The notes: generated by a model from the letters alone, not told the origin. A stretch of DNA of 64,000 nucleotides from Plantago ovata (GCA_028274465.1 CM051456.1:85298753-85362752); one strand, 5' to 3'. Numbered from the stretch's first letter, positions 45,024 to 56,864 are shown. A program made the numbers and translations.

Positions 45024-46406
45024 TGATGATGTCGTTTTTCACCAATTAAATTTGTTTAAAAGCCAAAGAACACTTATCACTACACAAACTAGAGTGCAAT
45101 GGCAAGTTGTCCCCGAGTGTCGTTCTCTCGGGACCTAACGTGGCTTTATTTGTGGTTTTTGCTAGTTATTTCAGACAACGAGTTCAAGTGTTTAAAGAAT
45201 TGTTTTCTTAGAACAAGCAACGAGAAATCAGATTGTTGTAATCAAGTATGGAAAACGGTTGGTGGTAGAAAATCAAATACACATGCATGGGTTACGAATA
45301 TGCTCACAAGTTCAGTGCGTAAAACCTTCGATCAAGTCTGCTAAGCAACTCGTCTAGGTAACTTTCAAGACACACATCATAAAAGACCACTATCAATACT
45401 TTAGAGGTGCTTGTCACCAACATCATTTATCTAGCATGCTGCAAATCTCTAACATACAATCCTATAGCTTTCATTGACCAAGAGTTTGTCACTATACTAA
45501 ATTCGAATATATTTTATAGGCAACTAAGAATCATATGAAGGAATTTGCAACAAGATTGAATCACAATCTCATGTAGGCATAAACATAACCCATAGCATGC
45601 ATATTCTATATTCTACCACCAACACAAAGGATTTAGCTACTCATATTCATCAACATAGACATAAAATCATATGAATTGTAAATAGAATACATCAAATCAA
45701 ACTACTAGACAAGAGATAATGATACAATGTTACCACCAAGCTGTCACTAATCGGTGGGTATTGATGAAAACCTCTCCGTAGATGAAACAATGGATGCAAT
45801 CCTATGCCAAAACCTTTAATCCAATCTAGAATACAATGTAATCTGAGTTTTCTCTGAGTTTTGGTGCTTAGGAGCTCTGCCAAAACGAAGCCAAAGTTCA
45901 AAAGTATGGAAAAAGTAACTGAAGATCAGACCTAAGAAGGAAAATCCGAAAACGTAACCGCTGCCAAGCGGACCGCTTGGAGAGGCCAAGCGGAGCGCTT
46001 GGGTCCAAGCGCTTCGCTTGGCTGCTGTGCCAAAGCTCCTGGAAAATGAAGCGGAGCGCTTCACTATTCCAGGCGCTTAGCTTGGCTCCTGGGTAGATTT
46101 TTGTCTTCCAACTCAATCTTTTTGCCCTCGTACGGCCCTCGGGTGCCTTGGACTCATCCTTCTCAAAGCTTATTGATGCTCAAACACTCACGAACAAGCC
46201 GTGGAGATCAAGGAACTTCAACGGGGCCATTTTCTATCAAAAAAGCTCGTTTTTAGCTCCGAAAACGCCATTTCGTACCTAAGTGCATGAAAATGCAAAA
46301 AACACAAAACGTGACACTATTCTACAAAACTAACCAAAAACCAAGGCCAAAAGGTAGCAAAAGAAGGTAAAAAGACAAGATGAACGCGTCAAAAATACGT
46401 TCATCA
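45024..46406 (-). repeat. Element F right (5') LTR
   Basis: 1,383 bp, TGATGATGTCG to ACGTTCATCA. Confidence 0.93.
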
Positions 46407-46411
46407 ACTTG

Positions 46412-46989
46412 CTTCGTCTCCAACCTAATCTAGAGAACGTAACCTTGTTCTCCACCAAACTTGGTACTTTTAATCAGCAAAACTATGCTCAATTAAGTTC
46501 CCCCTGAATATCACGCCTGAAAGGGTGTATTTTCAGTTAGAGAGGTTTGGGGTGAGATAACTTAATTATAACTTATTCAGTTACAACAAGTAATCTAAGA
46601 AACACAACTTTGAATACTTTGCAGTAAACAAGTTTGATTGTTTCTGGTGTCAAGACTTGTTCTTGTTCGAAAGAAAGAACACTTAACTAATTTCTTAGCC
46701 GAGTTTGTTCTACTTCTTCACAAGTAGCTTTTTTTTAAGCTTTAAGTCTTGGAACGGATCAATGACAGTATAGAGAGTTTGAAGGTATGTGAGTTTAAGC
46801 ATAAGTGAGAGTTTGATCACGTTGTTGACACACTTCAACTCTTCGCCGGATGACCTCTATTTATAGTGAAAACAAGGAGCCGTTTGAATTTTAAATTCCA
46901 AGGCTTTTGATCCTTAAGATGTCACTATCTTGCTTTTGTACTTTCAGCAGCGTCCTTGTTTGTCTTCTAGTATTCATGTCCTTCGCGTG
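46412..46989 (-). repeat. Element D 5' LTR, piece 2
   Basis: Continues piece 1 after F and ends with GCGTG, the TSD of G. It contains the LTR TATA box (TATAAATAG, minus, 46857-46865). Confidence 0.92.
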
Positions 46990-48309
46990 TGATGAACGCG
47001 CTGGTGTCGTGTTCCAACGCGAACGAATCAAATAAATTTGTTATTTAGCCAAAGGCAATTCACAACTACAACGAAAACCGTAGTGTAGCAGTAGAATGAC
47101 CTCGAGTGTCGTTATCTAAGGACTATAACTAGCTTTATCAAATCTAATTTAGAATATAAAAACAGCAGACGGGATAGCAAAGGTTTTTTTAACAGATAAT
47201 GGAGATTGGTGATAGTATGATCCTTCAAAGCATAACGGGTCAATAATCATGCGTAAATTCCTCGGTCTTGCATGGAGATCTTTGATCAATCGAATGTCCT
47301 GTTGCAATTATTAAGCAGTACGAAGATAAAGATACTGACAAGTCAATCACTACTGTCCTATTGTGTTCCGTAATTATTCAACACTACCAAGATATAGATG
47401 CGCATAGGTCGACGAGGGTCCAATTGTGCATAATAATTAATACAACATACGAGAATTTAGGCTGAGCCTGATCAACGAAATAAAGCAATAACACGGAGTA
47501 TAATGCGCGATATAGCCATTAGCATGATTATTTTCCCTTCGCTAAGAATTCACATACTACAACCAACGATAAGTTCAGCTACTCATAATAGGCATGCAAT
47601 CAACATAAATCATAGAAGAAAACATGTTGAAAGATATATAAAAATAAGTAGAATAAACTGTAAGATACAATGTTACCGAAGGTTGTCAATCTCCGAAGAA
47701 TTGCGATCCTACAAGCTCCAATCTGCTATGAAAAAGTGTCTCCTAAGCTACAAACCCACAGAACAGGCTCTGGGAAGTTCCTACCTGAAACTACAGAGAA
47801 AGGTGAGAGAATAGGTCTGGAAAAGTATGAATTTCGGAGAAAAACTGAGCAACTATATATAGGCTACGAAATAGTGTGGGACGATTCGCCCCACACACCG
47901 GGCGATTCGTCCGGTGTGGGGCGATTCGTCCCACGTCCCGGGCGGTTCGCCCGGGAGTAATTTTCGCGGAATTCCGCATTTTCGACGCGTTTTTTGATTT
48001 CTTCCCCTTTTCGGACTCGGTTTCTGACTTCTAGTGGCCTTCTAACCTCCAGATTCGACCACTAGACTCCAAATCCTATCCGGAAACCTTCAGATACTCC
48101 AAATAGGCTTCTGGAACACCAATTCCTTGTCAACTTCAATATAATTGCCCGGAAATTCTCGTTTTTCAACCAAAACCTGTAAAATAAAATCTAAAGGGAA
48201 ACATGACACTATTCTAAGAAAATGCACTAAAATATAGCTAAATTAACATAGAGGATAGCTAAAATAGGTGAAAAAGACTCAAATGAAAGTGTAAAATACA
48301 CATTCATCA
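46990..48309 (-). repeat. Element G left (3') LTR
   Basis: 1,320 bp, TGATGAACG to ATTCATCA. The palindrome array at 47875-47955 holds four units; TATATATA at 47854-47861. Confidence 0.93.
47875..47955. repeat. GC-rich palindrome array in the element G left LTR
   Basis: Four units with GGGCGATTCGCCC-like cores. The right LTR keeps a single unit near 60053-60072. Confidence 0.85.
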
Positions 48310-48346
48310 AACTCCCCAAACCGAACCTTTGCTTGTCCTCAAGCAA
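48310..48346 (-). other. Element G polypurine tract with preceding hairpin
   Basis: Minus strand TTGCTTG-AGGA-CAAGCAA (48329-48346), then AGGTTCGGTTTGGGGAGTT to the LTR, as in C. Confidence 0.75.
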
Positions 48347-49894
48347 CTAAGCTAGACTCTAATGCAAAAAACCAATGCAAGACACAAAATGTAGTCTCAT
48401 GCAAAATTAAATGAACTAATCTACTGAATCTATCAAAAAACATATGAACAAAAACCATATAAATCAAAGCATGAATATAGGTTGAAGAATACCTCGATTG
48501 ACTTATACACATCCACATAAGCACTTATGTCAAGACAAGATAGTCTCTCGTAACATTCTCTACCTGGACCTAGTCAGTGACGACGTAATGTAGCATGCTA
48601 AGATACAAATGGTTGTCCCGTGCCTATGAAACTGAGGACCTACTGTTGTTCCACCATGTTAAGACTTTTTCTCAAAGAGGTCGAACCAGTACTGGCTCTC
48701 ATCAAACGAAGGAGGGTTCCCTATAAAAGATAACACTCCCCTATTCTACCCATCTCTCAAGTAAAGTCTTAAGCTATTCACCACTTCCTGAATGGCAGGA
48801 CGAGGGTGGTCTAGAACAGATGACACTCAAGACAAAAAAGATAAAAAATAGAAAATTACAACACGATTGCGAACATTACAAGAATTGGAAAATGAGACAC
48901 AACACTTTGCTAAACTGCTATTTGGCTTTTTTTTTTTTACCCTTCTTTGCTTTTTTGGGGTCTTTTCTTTTTTTCCTTCTTTTTTCTTTCCAGTTTCTTT
49001 TTCCTTTTTTTTCTTTTTTCCTGGAATTTTTCTTTCTTTCTTTTTTTTCGATTTTTTTCTAGCCAGCAGTAGCATAACAAAAAGAGAGAAAATGACTCAC
49101 ACAAAGAGAAAATGACTCACACGACTTCCCCAAACCTATTCAAAAGAATAGGTTGGAGTACAAAATTTACGGAAAAGGAAAAATAAACTCACGATAAGGG
49201 AATGAAAAACGAAAACAAGTCTAATGATGGTGTAACCCCCTCCCCAAACCTATTCGGAAGAATATGTTATAAACAAAGGATCACACAACCTCACACTACC
49301 TCCTTCCTAGGCATTTAGCAATCTCAAAGCATGGTGAAGACTTGTTGCCTCTTAGGTACATAATTACTCGGGAAAACAACCATAAGACCCTAACATGCAT
49401 CATCCTATTATAAAGGCCTTCGTGAACCGCAGTAGAGAAAACACCACTAAGTGATGTCGAGACTACCAAGCTTAACTAAGTTCAATACATAAATGTGACA
49501 AGCCAAGCCAGAAAAACCTCAACCAAATTCATAGAGATGAAGCATACGATTAATGGCATAGTTGGTTGATCTACCCAATAAAAAAGTTCAAAAAATTCGG
49601 CAATAAATTCCATATAAAACATGCAAGACTATCCTAGGATGAATGTAGTGAATGCAACCTAAAAAACTAAGAAAGCAGTAAACGTGCAAATGCAAATGCA
49701 AACAAAGAACAAAATACTAATCAACACAAAGCCAAATAATACTTAACATCACGGTTCACATCCCATCCCCCTTACGATTCCTCAGCTAGCCCCTAGCAAA
49801 AGAGAATGAGTAATAAGAAGTGATACTAGATGTTACCGAACGGTTTGGCCTCGGTTGGCTGAGAGTGGACATGTGAAAGGACTAATCATCGGGA
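48347..49894 (-). other. Element G 3' non-coding region
   Basis: Homologous to C 19334-20832. Purine-rich tract at 48925-49065; hairpin/polypurine-like modules at 49127-49153 and 49239-49270; a tandem doubling of about 20 bp at 49082-49122. No supported gene. Confidence 0.75.
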
Positions 49895-49920
49895 TGACAC
49901 TACTAGAAAAAATGGATTTA

Positions 49921-50117
49921 GTGACACCAATAAAATGTCACTAAAAAGACTTATGGTGACACTTTTAGCTATTGTGACACTTTTGCAAAGTGTCACCTGT
50001 AAAGGCGTTTCAATAGCTAAGGTGTCACTATAGGTTTCTATAGTGACCCCGTAATGCGTGCATATAGATATATGTTGTAACCTTGTATGTGTCACAATAG
50101 CCATGTTTGGTGGTCAC
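49921..50117. repeat. Left subterminal repeats of the CACTA element
   Basis: At least nine GTGAC or GTCAC pentamers in about 200 bp, in both orientations, the usual arrangement of transposase-binding subterminal repeats. The right end has at least three (54299, 54397, 54416). Confidence 0.7.
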
Positions 50118-50264
50118 CATAGGTAATTGTACTGACCAAAGTTGGGTCATTACAAGTTTCTATAATGACACCATATTTTGTATATTTTCAATTTCAGTAA
50201 CAATAATAATTATTTATTAATATTGAAACTATTTATGCTAAAAATATTCCAAAAACATATTATG

Positions 50265-50334
50265 GGGGTGTTGCGAGAATCGAACTCGCGATCTCTCACA
50301 TAGAGCGAGAATCATACCACTAGACCAAACACCC
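50265..50334 (-). pseudogene. tRNA-Pro-derived tRNA pseudogene
   Basis: 70 nt that fold as a cloverleaf: acceptor GGGTGTT/AACACCC, T stem GCGAG/CTCGC with loop TTCGATT, and a D arm identical to plant tRNA-Pro over GTCTAGTGGTATGAT. The anticodon arm keeps 5 pairs (one G-U), but the loop is only TCTAT, so the Pro anticodon is gone. Acceptor and T stems differ from tRNA-Pro yet remain fully paired. Confidence 0.7.
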
Positions 50335-50339
50335 AAATT

Positions 50340-52554
50340 TCAGAAAAACCATGGATATTTATCATGTGTGCACTTCCGGTAGTGAAACAAAATACAAAGA
50401 AATTAATTATACTGCATTAGAGCACAGAACAAGAAGGAACAATAAGTTGCCATTTTGCTGATTGCCTGCACAAAGTAGTCAAAATATTTCATAATATTTT
50501 GCTCAGCCAACAAGAGTTCATTATTGACTGATCCTCGATGCCTCAACACTACAAACTTATTGTCTAGGCTTCAAAAAAACAGACTTTCCGCTCCAGTTGA
50601 AAGCCTACAAAACAATTTAACAACCATAAAAATTAGTTAGTTAGTATAGAGCACAAAGTTAGACATGGTAGAGACAAGCCAACAATCCCCATTGGAAACC
50701 AACACCTGATATCTCCAGATCACTCAAGAACTGGACCCTCAAAACGTAGAATTCTAAGTAAGATCATAATGTTAATAAGAAACAAGTTGCTGCACAAAAC
50801 ATCACAATTTTTTCATATATCAGACCACCAAAAGGAAGAATTTGCATATCAAACTAGAGAAAATATTCGCATGAAGTTGTAAGAAGCTGCTAGCTCATCT
50901 TGTTTATGACATGGAATACTCGAAAAATGGGGTTAGCCCTCAAGTGCTTGCGATTCAGATCCTCATCATTGACTTGTTCTCCAGGGCAAAGAAAAGCAAT
51001 ATTTTTACTTGTAGCATTCAACACCAGAAGGCTTTCTCTACTCCTGTCCAGGAAACACTACCTCTATTTTGCAAGCCACAGAAGAGAGTTTCCCTGCCAC
51101 TCTATAAGCATCTAAAGCTAACAAATTCCATTAAACTCCCAAAAACCAGCTTGTGTTCTTTACTTTCTATTCCAGAATCTAGAGTTTGACACTTGAGACT
51201 TGCTACCTAACTCTAAGCACTATCTCTATTTACATATGCTATCCACAACCTATCTCTACACACGTGATTACACAACAAACAACAACTAACTTCCCAAATT
51301 TGCTTTTGTCAGTTAATCAGTCATGACTTTTTACCATTTAAATTCTTATTCATCAATCAAAGAAAATAAAAAAGAAATAGATGTATGCATTCTTGTAAGT
51401 AAACAAATCCAGATTCAAAGGTTGACGAAGAAACCTGAAGAAACTGAGCCCCATAGCCGCGGTATTTAATTTTATTGTAGAAACCTATAAGCACGAACAA
51501 AACTTCAGATAGATTGAACAAAACCAATAAAGACAAACATAACATGTCCGAGAAATTGAAATTTCACTTTATTCAGTGAACTGTGAAAAGTTCACTTTAA
51601 TATTCTAAGATGGATTCAAATTCCGCAAGGATTATTTGGTGAACTGTGTAAAGTTCACTTTATTCCTTTTCATTCGAATTTGAAAACTGAACTGTGAAAA
51701 GTTCACTTTAATATTCTCAGATGGATTCAATTATACAACGATTGCTAAGAAACAGAACATGATATTCGAGATTTAAAGGACAAAAGTAATAAGAAAAACA
51801 ATGAGTACCTTTCTTCAGGTCAGCAATACTGAGAAACTCATCAAGCTCCACATGGTTTTTCAGCTTGACATATGTATGTTTTTCTCCCCAAGTCAGTATT
51901 ACAACATTATTTTCCTACAGACACACTCAACGTTAAACAAAAGTAGTATAATAGATAGCGTGGGATTAAACAGAATAAAAAGAACTCAAGTCAACCTCAT
52001 CATTGTTGATTTAACATATATGGGGTAGCAACTATATGTAAGAACCAAGCCCAACAACATTCCCGATCAACGACAACAGTTGTAGCTGCGTTTTCCAGAG
52101 ACAAATCTTCTCATCAAACATAGCAAAATTGCAAAACAAAAACTGTAGGACAAGACTTACTACAACAAATCAAAAAGGAACCAAAATCACATTGATTGAT
52201 GCACAACAAATTCAAAGCAACATATGTATATATACATGAAAATCAAGCAAACATAAATATTTAGTTGGCTAGTTTTGGCAATTCCAGCAATGGAAAAATT
52301 CATGGGAATATGTAGAAGACTATGTGCTCAATTTTTTTTTGCTTTTTAAAACAGAGACTCTGTGCTCAATGATGAAGGGGAATAATTATGAGGTAGATAA
52401 AACTGCAAAAGAAAATCTTAATTCACGTAGAAACCAAGCTTCTAACCTGAAATATAGCTATCCAGCAGTAAGCTTCTCGATAAAATCATTTCTCTTCCCT
52501 TGAAAGATCCTCCCTTAAGTTAAAATAAACTTTAAATTGTTTGTCCAGAAATTT
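50340..52554. other. CACTA interior, no recognised gene
   Basis: AT-rich, no ORF worth calling. Contains a repeated GTGAACTGTGAAAAGTTCAC hairpin motif near 51588-51605, 51638-51660 and 51688-51706. Confidence 0.6.
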
Positions 52555-52735
52555 GATCCCAAGCCCAAAAACAAACAGAGACGATCAGTGAGGTACCGAG
52601 AACGAAAGCACGATCCCAAGCCCAAAAACGCAAGAATGATCTGTGAGGTACTGAGAAGAAAATCAAGATCCCAAGCCCAAAAAAAAAAAATAAAAAAAAA
52701 TAGAGACGATCAGTGAGGTATTAAGAAGAAAACCG
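52555..52735. repeat. Three tandem repeats of about 56 bp in the CACTA element
   Basis: Units begin GATCCCAAGCCCAAA at 52555, 52612 and 52667 and share GATC(A/T)GTGAGGTA. The third carries an A-rich expansion. Confidence 0.8.
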
Positions 52736-52794
52736 TGATGAATATCTCTAATTGATTGAATTTGGGTATCTAGGGTTTATGTCTTTTATTTTTT

Positions 52795-52958
52795 TAACCA
52801 CGTAAACATGCCCCGATGCAAATTCTATAGTATAATTTAGGGATTTTGCATAACAGAGCAAAGAGTAGCAACAATTAATCAACAACATCTTGATCATGAA
52901 ATTCACTAGAGAAACTAAAACAACACAGATAAAAAAAAATTAAAAAAAAAATACAGAA
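52795..52958. repeat. Direct repeat copy 1 in the CACTA element
   Basis: About 160 bp nearly identical to 53519-53681 (for example GGGATTTTGCATAACAGA and CATCTTGATCATGAAATTC). The second copy lies just downstream, in gene sense, of the PH1-like gene. Confidence 0.8.
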
Positions 52959-53518
52959 ATGGCTTCGAAGCATGTCGACTGCAATTCTTGAATCCTAAGC
53001 TCAATCTCTCTGGAAATCGAAGGTTCAAGGACGAAGAAGCTCGCCTCAAACTCATGTGAACTTTCTAATAGGCTAATAGCTAGAATGCTAGATCATCATT
53101 CCTAAGTCCTAACAACTACTATTAACTAATCCTTTGCAAATTTCAAAGACATCTACATATACACCTAGTCTAAGTTCTGCAAGGCAAACATAAACAGTAA
53201 ACACATACCCGAATGCAATTAAATAGACACTGCTAGTTTATCTTTGTTTTAGTTGAAAATGGTATATTTTCTAAATCCTTTACACTATGAAACATGAAAG
53301 ATCAAGTAGTTGCATCTTCCTTGAGTTCGAGATATATTCCATTGTTGAAGATAATTTGTGCCATAAAAGAAGTCCATTATGCAGCTCAATCAAACTAGAT
53401 ATTGTCAACGAAAATTACATGATTCAAATCCGTTCACCACTTCCTAATAGCTAGCTAGATCATCATTCACATGAGAAAATTCACACTCAAATAAATCACT
53501 TTATAGAAAACAAATTAA

Positions 53519-53681
53519 CCATGAAAACATGCTCTGATGCAAATTCTATATAATTTAGGGATTTTGCATAACAGAACAGAGAGTGGCAACAATTAATCAA
53601 CAACATCTTGATCATGAAATTCACAAGAGAAACTAAAACAACACAGACAAAATTAAAACAAAAAACAAAATATACAGAAAC
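53519..53681. repeat. Direct repeat copy 2 in the CACTA element
   Basis: Partner of 52795-52958, about 720 bp away in the same orientation. Confidence 0.8.
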
Positions 53682-53719
53682 TACCTTGCAATCATGGCCA
53701 ATTGATTATCATCTCATCA

Positions 53720-54159
53720 TCACTTACGGCTATCATAATCAAGCACTTTCTCATCAGTAACAGCCGACCGCGAGTGCTGCACAATCGATCTCCCAATGGC
53801 GTTAATCCAATCCTCCTCCTCCTCCTTCTCCGAATCGGCAATAAAGTACATCATGTCGCCCCTCAGCGACACCTCGAAGGCGAATTGACGATTGAGGACA
53901 TCCTCAACCCCTTTGACGCTGAGGCAGCCGGTGACGGGAATTGCTCCGCGAGGACGAGAGGCGTGCGTGACTGTAGATTCCGTAAACCAGAAAAGTCTAC
54001 CCTGTTTGAGGACGAACCAGCGGTGGTGCCAGGTTTTGATGTACTCGCCTTGCTTGGTGAGCCAGCCGGAGCGCTCGGGGAGTCCCCAATACTCGATTCC
54101 GTCATACTCGTCGACGGCGGGCTGATCGGTGCCATCACGGATCGCCAGAGGCTAGCCAT
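53720..54159 (-). pseudogene. Captured PH1-like gene (pleckstrin homology domain protein), one frameshift
   Basis: From ATG 54159 (MASLWR) the frame shifts within a few codons. The rest is open to a TGA at 53720-53722 and spells a PH domain: YDGIEYWGLPERSGWLTKQG, YIKTWHHRWFVLKQGRLFWF, a GAIPV strand, FAFEV, FIADSEKEEEDWINAIGRS and the C-terminal tail SIVQHSRS. This matches plant PH1 (known as a small phosphoinositide-binding protein) nearly end to end with no intron inside. The 440-nt span is not a multiple of three, confirming the shift. GC content is far above the surrounding element, as expected for a captured host exon. Confidence 0.85.
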
Positions 54160-54461
54160 AGGGTTTATGTCTTATCAATTGCCGTGACTATGAAATTAAT
54201 TAATAGAATTGTTTTCAATCCATCTTGTATTGCAATGTCATTTTGCATAACAGTCCTCCAAGATAGCCTTAAGTACAATAAGACCACCGAGTGATGCGTC
54301 ACTATAGGTAGATGTGGTGATCTTTTTACAAGTGTGATAATAGCTAGTGTCAAATTAGACGTATGTTGTAGTAGTCAGTTAAATTAGCTAGATATAGTGA
54401 CGCTTGAATTATTGTGTCACTAAAAAAAGTGTCTAATTAGGCCTTTTTTCTAGTAGTGTGA

Positions 54462-55729
54462 TAATCCCCATAAAAGTCCCTCCACATGTCAGACATGAGC
54501 TCATTGGACTGACGTAGAGCCTCCTGCTGCTGTTGGATGAGCTGTTGCTGCTCCCACCTTTGTTGCCTATCCTCTCGGCGATGCTCCTCGAATGTCTCCC
54601 AATCGCGGTGGTGCTGGGCAATGTGCCTGTCGAGGTCCTGTCGCATGGCTGCGTTGTTGGCATCAGTCTATCGAAACGGCCGTCGAGGTAGGTACGGAAT
54701 TCAGAGAAGTCAAATCCTCTAGACCCCTATTGTGCTCGAGGCGGTGCATGCGGTGCTCTATGGACAAATGGGATATCTGGGATAGGTGCTTGGCCAACAT
54801 CGGCCTCCATAGCATCCTCATGATCGGAATCGCTCGGCTGGAAGGGTTCTCCTACATCAGCAGCGGAAGCCGTGGGGTTCTTCAACTGATACCTAGTCAG
54901 CTGCACCTCAATGGTTGAGGGTGAAAGGGCAGCGACCTCGCAATCCCCCTCGTCAATGTCATCGACCCCATGATATTTGCAGTAGGCTGTGATGAAGCTT
55001 GGGAAGATGAAGGGCTTCCTCTTCTTTTCCCAGTGGCGCTCGTACTCCTCATACATGATGTGCCCTATGTCGATCCGATGTCTGTCTATCAGGCAGTAGA
55101 GGAGCTCGGCGTAGTAGGGCTGAATCCACGAGTCATTCTTCCTAGGGATCAAGTTGAAGATGCAAAATTTCATCATCACCTTAGCTTCAATGCTAAGGTC
55201 GCTCTGACTGATCCGTGTAGGTTCTCCCCCGATTTCTGCAGATCGCGTCTGTGATATGTCTTCCTATCCCCCTAGAGGCCCTCGAATACAGATAGGCATG
55301 GTCGCTCCGTGTGAATTCCTGATGCCCAAAATGGATAAATGAAGAAATGTGCTCTGGTGTCCACGGTATTATCAGGCCTCGGACTAGTACCCCATTCTTC
55401 TCCTCGAGATCTGTGTATCCAGTGTAGAACTCTTGGAGGAGGCTCTCGTCGTACCCCTTGAACCTGTTGGAACTGTACCATACCCAATTCCTTCTTGACC
55501 CCAATCGTGATAGCGTCCTATACCCCGCTGTATCAACTGCTGACTCTGGAATATCAATCCTCCTGTCTGGGATGATCGATCTTCCCCCGTCGGCCAGCTC
55601 CGCTTCTAGCCTTTGACGCACCTCTACCGCAGCTACAGACAACTCGTACATATGGTGAGATGGTTGGGAGCTTGATGCTACTCCCTTCCCCTTTCTGCTC
55701 GAGCCGGCTATCCTCGATCTTGGTGCCAT
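54462..55729 (-). pseudogene. Element G ORF2, broken (PF20167-like)
   Basis: Starts at ATG 55729 (MAPRSRIAG). Clear homology to C ORF2: FYTGYTD, VRGLIIPWTPEHISSF, LIDRHRIDIGHIM, Gln-rich coiled coil. A small deletion near 55235-55245 shifts the frame after GIGRHITD, a TAG lies near 54727, and a one-base loss near 54665 shifts again. The last codons (HPDD and stop) are beyond the CACTA element at about 49887-49897. Confidence 0.88.
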
Positions 55730-55734
55730 GATTC

Positions 55735-56271
55735 CTACAAACAGCAATCAGTATCTTGTACGATGCAAAACAGACCTATACATATGTAAATGTACGAGCG
55801 AACAAACGAGCAATATCTTCAAAAATCCAACTCCTCAAAAACCCAAAGTCTAGTCTAGATACTTCAGCACGCAACATATCAATGTAACTACTACAATAAC
55901 ATATCACATTATGCTCTTGCTAAACAACAAATGCCTTGAGTTACAAGGTTCAATCCATACCATAATAACAATAAATCTAACATAAATCCTCAACTTCATC
56001 AATCATGCATTCTACCAATACATCCATCATTATCATATCAACAAACACATGTTTAAGCATGGAATGAAAGTAAGAGATACATTTCCTAACAAGATATATC
56101 ATCTAATAGCAAAAATCTCAAATCAACAAACCAAGTCTAATTGAACATGCAATTGATAATGAATAACGATTCTAATCACATAAATCATCAACCCATATAT
56201 CATACAAGCTTAATTGAAGCATAAATAAAAAAAAACCCAAATTTGAAAAATTAGGGTTCATGTGAGATTAC
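55735..56271 (-). other. 5'-UTR intron of element G ORF2
   Basis: 537 nt with donor GAG|GTAATC and acceptor GCTGTTTGTAG|GAATC, 5 nt before the ATG; AT-rich, no ORF. C has the same acceptor but a mutated donor. Confidence 0.6.
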
Positions 56272-56499
56272 CTCAAATCCGGAGTGTGAATGAACTAGGA
56301 AGATATTTGTTCGGATGAAAAGAAAGAGCACGTAACGGGCTTCGATTGAAGCTAAAGAACACACAAATTGATGGAAAGATGAAGAAGTTATGAAGTTTTG
56401 AAGGTATTTTGAAAATGGAGGATTTTTTGGAGTTTAAAGGAAGAAGATGAAGTGAAATGAGGAAGAAAGGGGAGAAATCCCGACTTTAAGTTCTGCAGG

Positions 56500-56615
56500 C
56501 CGTGGGGCGATTCTCCCCACGCCTGGGGCGAATCGCCCCGTGCAGGGCGAATCGCCCCGCACGTCCGGAGCGCACGCGCGCGCTCTGGACGTGGGGCGAT
56601 TCGCCCCCCACCTCC
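56500..56615. repeat. Internal GC-rich palindrome array, element G
   Basis: Counterpart of 22910-23025 with the same unit order, including the long alternating-CG palindrome (56561-56592, slightly imperfect here). Confidence 0.85.
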
Positions 56616-56864
56616 TGAGGTGGGGAGATGATCGTTTCGAAATAAAATGCGGTTTTTAGTCCCCGAAAACCATTTTTCTTGAAAAATCACACTCAAACAT
56701 ACCATAAGCACATACGACACAGACACGAACAAATTCACATATGAAAAGCAAATTGTTCAAGTATGAATGCATGCAATAAAGCGGTAAAGAAAGCGATAAA
56801 AACCCCGGGTTGCCTCCCGGATAGCGCCATTATTTTAAGTCTCTGACTCGACTCCTGTCTTCGC

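Larger units (their letters stand above)
40450..46406 (-). mobile_element. Element F: short non-autonomous gypsy-type element
   Basis: 5,957 bp; LTRs 40450-41851 and 45024-46406; TSD ACTTG at 40445-40449 and 46407-46411; polypurine tract beside the left LTR and a tRNA-Asp-like PBS beside the right. The 3' non-coding region is shared with C and G, but the LTRs and palindrome motif differ, so it is a sister family. Only gag remnants remain; protease, ORF2, RT and integrase are absent. Confidence 0.93.
49898..54459. mobile_element. Non-autonomous CACTA (En/Spm-type) transposon with captured gene fragment
   Basis: 15-bp inverted ends CACTACTAGAAAAAA and a 3-bp TSD TGA (49895-49897 and 54460-54462) define it. 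Subterminal GTGAC/GTCAC pentamers are dense at both ends. No transposase is seen. It carries a PH1-like gene copy, a tRNA-derived piece and several local duplications, so it is a Pack-CACTA-like element moved by another element's transposase. It interrupts ORF2 of G a few codons before its stop. Confidence 0.92.

Noticed and set aside
50265..50334. Functional tRNA gene
   Set aside because: The five-base anticodon loop cannot hold a usable anticodon.
53863..54159. Minus-strand 98-codon ORF starting MASLWRSVM as an independent protein
   Set aside because: It is the out-of-frame reading of the PH1-like gene after its frameshift; the neighbouring frame gives a recognisable PH domain.
53702..54187. 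Plus-strand 161-codon ORF
   Set aside because: Antisense to the PH1-like gene; open only because of the high GC content.
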